This document shows, piece by piece, positions 6,247 through 8,807 of a stretch of 8,807 nucleotides of DNA. The translations under genes and the position numbers were made by a program. Every line of letters starts with the position of its first letter. The first letter of the stretch is position 1. Location of the stretch: the NCBI GenBank assembly GCA_022564135.1, contig JADFLZ010000068.1, forward strand, positions 1 to 8,807, read 5' to 3'. This DNA comes from Candidatus Zixiibacteriota bacterium (lineage in GTDB: Bacteria > Zixibacteria > MSB-5A5 > GN15 > FEB-12). A model generated the notes under the pieces. It was not told where the DNA came from, searched no databases, and worked only from the letters and a program-made list of their open reading frames with translations.

Positions 6247-7032
6247 GTGGCCAACGACCTGGACTTAAACAGCAGCGACAGGAGACAGATAATTCTGACC
6301 GGTCCCAATATGTCCGGCAAATCGACTTACCTGCGGCAAATCGGACAGATAATTATCATGGCCCAGATAGGCTCGTTCGTGCCGGCCGACTCGGCAGAGA
6401 TTGGTCTGGTTGACCGGGTTTTCACCAGAGTCGGTACTATGGATAATCTTGCCAGAGGGCAGTCGACTTTCTTAGTGGAAATGATAGAAGCCGCTAATAT
6501 TTTAAACAATGCGACAGACAAATCGGTTGTTCTTTTAGACGAAGTCGGCCGGGGAACTTCGACTTTCGATGGTCTCTCGGTTGCCTGGGCAGTTGCCGAA
6601 TTTATAAATGACGAACTTAATTCGCGCACAATTTTTGCCACCCATTATCATGAGCTGACCGGTATGGCGCAGATTTACAAAAAGATTCACAACTATCAGG
6701 TGGCGGTTAAAAAGTGGGAAGACAAAGTTGTCTTTTTGCACAAGATTATCGAAGGTGGCTGCGACGACTCCTACGGTATCGAAGTTGCCAGGTTAGCCGG
6801 TCTGCCTCGTAAAGCTCTCAGCCGGGCCAGACAAATTTTGAAACTGTTAGAATCAGGCAAATTTATCAGAAGCGAACTTGGCCGCGAAATATATCAGGCA
6901 AAAATGCAGACATCGCTTTTTGACAGACCCAGCTCCAAAGTGGAATCGAGACTGAAAGATACAGAAATTGAAACCATGACACCTGTTGAAGCTTTTAATC
7001 TGTTGCAGGAATTAAAAGAAGAGTTAAACTAA
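6247..7032 (+). CDS. mutS: MutS C-terminal part: ATPase domain (frameshifted fragment)
   Basis: This is the second half of the broken mutS. MutS-like sequence in this frame begins at about 6146, well before the GTG at 6247, which has no ribosome binding site; it is therefore unlikely to be a separately translated gene. It carries the ABC-type ATPase of MutS: Walker A GPNMSGKST (6301-6327), the FTRVGTMDNLARGQSTF signature region, Walker B with LLDEVGRGTSTFDG (catalytic Asp-Glu at 6538-6543), and the His-containing switch FATHYHEL (6634-6657). The helix-turn-helix that completes the dimer interface follows (GIEVARLAGLPRKALSRA), and the end, TPVEAFNLLQELKEELN, is the usual MutS C-terminal dimerisation tail. 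In a repaired reading frame the full protein is 869 residues (Walker A at 627-635), a normal MutS length. The stop is 7 bp before mutL. Confidence 0.9.
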   Translation: MANDLDLNSSDRRQIILTGPNMSGKSTYLRQIGQIIIMAQIGSFVPADSAEIGLVDRVFTRVGTMDNLARGQSTFLVEMIEAANILNNATDKSVVLLDEVGRGTSTFDGLSVAWAVAEFINDELNSRTIFATHYHELTGMAQIYKKIHNYQVAVKKWEDKVVFLHKIIEGGCDDSYGIEVARLAGLPRKALSRARQILKLLESGKFIRSELGREIYQAKMQTSLFDRPSSKVESRLKDTEIETMTPVEAFNLLQELKEELN

Positions 7033-7039
7033 AAAAGCC

Positions 7040-8807
7040 ATGGCCGAAGTTAAAACATTAAAAAAACGCTGGATAAAGCCGCTGCCTAAAAATGTAATCA
7101 ATAAGATTGCCGCCGGTGAAGTAGTGGAACGGCCGGCCTCGGTCTTAAAAGAGCTGGTAGAAAACGCGGTCGATGCCGGCTCGGATAGAATCGACATTGT
7201 CATAGAAAAATCCGGCTCTACTCTGATTCGGGTGGTTGACAACGGCTGCGGCATAGACGAAGAGCAGCTGGAGATCGCCTTCTCGCGTCACGCCACTTCG
7301 AAAATAACCAATTTCTCAGATTTAGACCGTCTCTCAAGTTATGGCTTTCGCGGTGAAGCGCTGCCTTCTATTGCGTCAGTCTCAAGGTTGCGCATGGTAT
7401 CGCGTACGGCTGATTCGGATTCAGGCACCGAGATAATCATCGAGGGAGGCGTTCTGCAGTCGAAAAAACCGATTGCCGCTCAGGTAGGGACAACAATAGA
7501 AGTCGAAGATCTGTTTTTTAATACGCCCGCCCGCCGGAAATTTCTTAAGTCACAAGCAACCGAAACCAGACACTTAGCCCGGATAGCTACGGCCATGGCT
7601 ATCAGCAGTTACCGCATTGCTTTTTCAGCAACACTGAATGGTAAAAAGATTTTCACACTCAAGCCGGATGATTCTCTGAGCGACCGGGCGGCAGCTCTGC
7701 TAGGGAAAAGTGACAATTTTATTACAGTCAAGGGTCAGCTGGGACCGCTGCGGTTAGAGGGTGCTATCTGTCTGCCGGAAAACGTGCGCAACAATCGCTA
7801 CGGTCAACATCTTTTTATTAATAGCCGTTTTATTTCATCGCCTACCATATCACACGCCTGGGTCTCCGGTTATGGCGAGCTGATTCCGCGCGGTCTCTTT
7901 CCGGTCGGAGCGCTGCTTTTGACCATCGATCCGACTCAAGTTGATGTCAACGTACATCCTTCGAAAACCGAAGTTCGCCTGGCGCATGAACGAGAAGTTT
8001 ACGACGCTGTCAAAAAGCTGGTGGCCGAATCTTTAAGACATGACGGTATTATTCCGAATCTGAGACCAATAGCACAACAGCGGGGTTTTTCAAACTTAAG
8101 CTCAGGCTCAAATCAAAAAGATCATAGTCCCATCTCAGGCATCGCCAACAATGCTGCCGCTGCGCCCGGGTTGATTTCGCAGCTATATAAGACGGCACCC
8201 AGAGCTGATGAAAATTCGGCCGCTGATTCAAAGCAACAGCTGGAAATCGACAAGAATACGGGTGAAGTCATGACACCATCAATTACAGCTGACCCCGACT
8301 TTGGTCCGGCTTCCGGTTTTAGATTTATAGGCAGATTTGATAATCTCTACTTGATAATTGCAGCAGGCGACGCCCTTTTTATAATAGACCAGCATACTGC
8401 CCACGAGAGAGTCTTGTATGAAGAGATGCTTGAAAAAGTTGATAAGCAGGCGGTCAGTGCTCAGAATCTGTTATTTCCGGTGCAGCTAGAGCTTGACCCG
8501 GAGCAGTACGCTGTCTTTGAAGATTCGCAAAAAATGTTAAACGGCAGCGGCTTTACCGTATCTCCTTTTGGTGGCCGTATGGTTAATATCGAAGCGGTGC
8601 CGGCCATAATGTCAAAAAAATCTCCCGAGATAATGTTTGGCAAAGTAATCGACGATATTATGTCGCTTCGTAAAACCGGCTTTGATATCAAAAAAGCAAT
8701 GGCTCAGTCAATCGCCTGCCGCTCGGCTGTAATGGCCGGTGACTTTCTAACTGAAGCTGAATCTCTCGGGCTGATGGAACAGCTCTTAAAATGCAAAGAT
8801 CGTTACA
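7040..8807 (+). CDS. mutL: DNA mismatch repair protein MutL (endonuclease type), 3'-truncated
   Basis: MutL couples mismatch-bound MutS to downstream repair. The frame is open from ATG 7040 to the right edge (589 residues); the last few dozen residues, including the expected CPHGRP-like motif, lie beyond it. The N-terminal GHKL ATPase is complete: IAAGEVVERPASV, KEL-VENAVDAG (catalytic Glu38 and Mg-binding Asn42), DNGCGI (67-72), RHATSKI (83-89), GFRGEAL (102-108), and VHPSKTEVR with the ATP-contacting Lys309. A low-complexity linker covers about residues 345-425. The C-terminal domain starts with GFRFIGRFDNLYLI (426 on) and contains DQHTAHERVLYE (450-461), matching the endonuclease motif DQHA(X)2E(X)4E with Thr for Ala, and an ACR motif (559-561). 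It should therefore nick DNA, as in bacteria without MutH. The start is fixed by an in-frame stop at 7025-7027 and no nearby alternative; the SD is weak, so coupling to mutS translation is likely. Confidence 0.95.
   Translation, partial: MAEVKTLKKRWIKPLPKNVINKIAAGEVVERPASVLKELVENAVDAGSDRIDIVIEKSGSTLIRVVDNGCGIDEEQLEIAFSRHATSKITNFSDLDRLSSYGFRGEALPSIASVSRLRMVSRTADSDSGTEIIIEGGVLQSKKPIAAQVGTTIEVEDLFFNTPARRKFLKSQATETRHLARIATAMAISSYRIAFSATLNGKKIFTLKPDDSLSDRAAALLGKSDNFITVKGQLGPLRLEGAICLPENVRNNRYGQHLFINSRFISSPTISHAWVSGYGELIPRGLFPVGALLLTIDPTQVDVNVHPSKTEVRLAHEREVYDAVKKLVAESLRHDGIIPNLRPIAQQRGFSNLSSGSNQKDHSPISGIANNAAAAPGLISQLYKTAPRADENSAADSKQQLEIDKNTGEVMTPSITADPDFGPASGFRFIGRFDNLYLIIAAGDALFIIDQHTAHERVLYEEMLEKVDKQAVSAQNLLFPVQLELDPEQYAVFEDSQKMLNGSGFTVSPFGGRMVNIEAVPAIMSKKSPEIMFGKVIDDIMSLRKTGFDIKKAMAQSIACRSAVMAGDFLTEAESLGLMEQLLKCKDRY

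Noticed and set aside
6247..7032. The ATPase half read as an independent stand-alone gene starting at GTG 6247
   Set aside because: There is no ribosome binding site, homology to MutS extends upstream of that codon, and one added base joins it to the preceding half at normal MutS length.
1..8807. Mobile elements, CRISPR arrays, tRNA or rRNA genes, defence systems
   Set aside because: No transposase-like frames, direct-repeat arrays, terminal inverted repeats or RNA gene sequences were seen; nearly all the sequence is accounted for by seven genes (mutS counted once) on one strand.

Overview
This is an ordinary bacterial chromosomal segment, probably from a diderm (Gram-negative) bacterium. 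All supported genes lie on the + strand and the window is densely coding. The diderm reading rests on a LapA/LapB-like inner-membrane pair, two proteins with Sec-type signal peptides and a peptidoglycan-binding SPOR domain. The MutL carries the endonuclease motif found in bacteria that lack the MutH/Dam strand-discrimination system. I cannot name the phylum from sequence alone; an uncultivated lineage is possible but is only an impression.

Layout: (1) positions 2-946 are the 3' end of a TPR-repeat protein gene cut by the window edge. (2) 947-1110 is a noncoding gap with a stem-loop, a perfect 10-bp palindrome and a plausible sigma70-type promoter. (3) 1111-1827 encodes a small exported protein, possibly of the PsbP/DcrB-like fold. 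(4) 1828-1937 is a second gap with a candidate promoter whose spacer holds a perfect inverted repeat. (5) From 1938 to the right edge runs a tightly packed set of genes: lapA-like, lapB-like (TPR), a TPR-like/SPOR protein, mutS, mutL. Two junctions are ATGA overlaps, one gap is 7 bp and one is 28 bp, so this is very likely one operon.

The strongest observation is a broken mutS. The N-terminal and core part (4424-6196) and the ATPase part (from about 6146 to 7032) are in different frames. The whole span is exactly one base short of an intact 869-residue MutS. The break maps to about position 6145, where adding a single G restores a continuous MutS-like protein. It is either a sequencing or assembly indel, or a real frameshift that would remove the ATPase and leave the cell without MutS-dependent mismatch repair. 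MutL beside it is intact up to the window edge.

A second point is that the LapB-like protein has the membrane anchor and TPR body of LapB but not the C-terminal rubredoxin-like metal-binding domain. The operon also joins envelope genes to DNA mismatch repair genes. I found no mobile element, CRISPR array, rRNA, tRNA or clear intrinsic terminator, and nothing that looks like a previously undescribed system.
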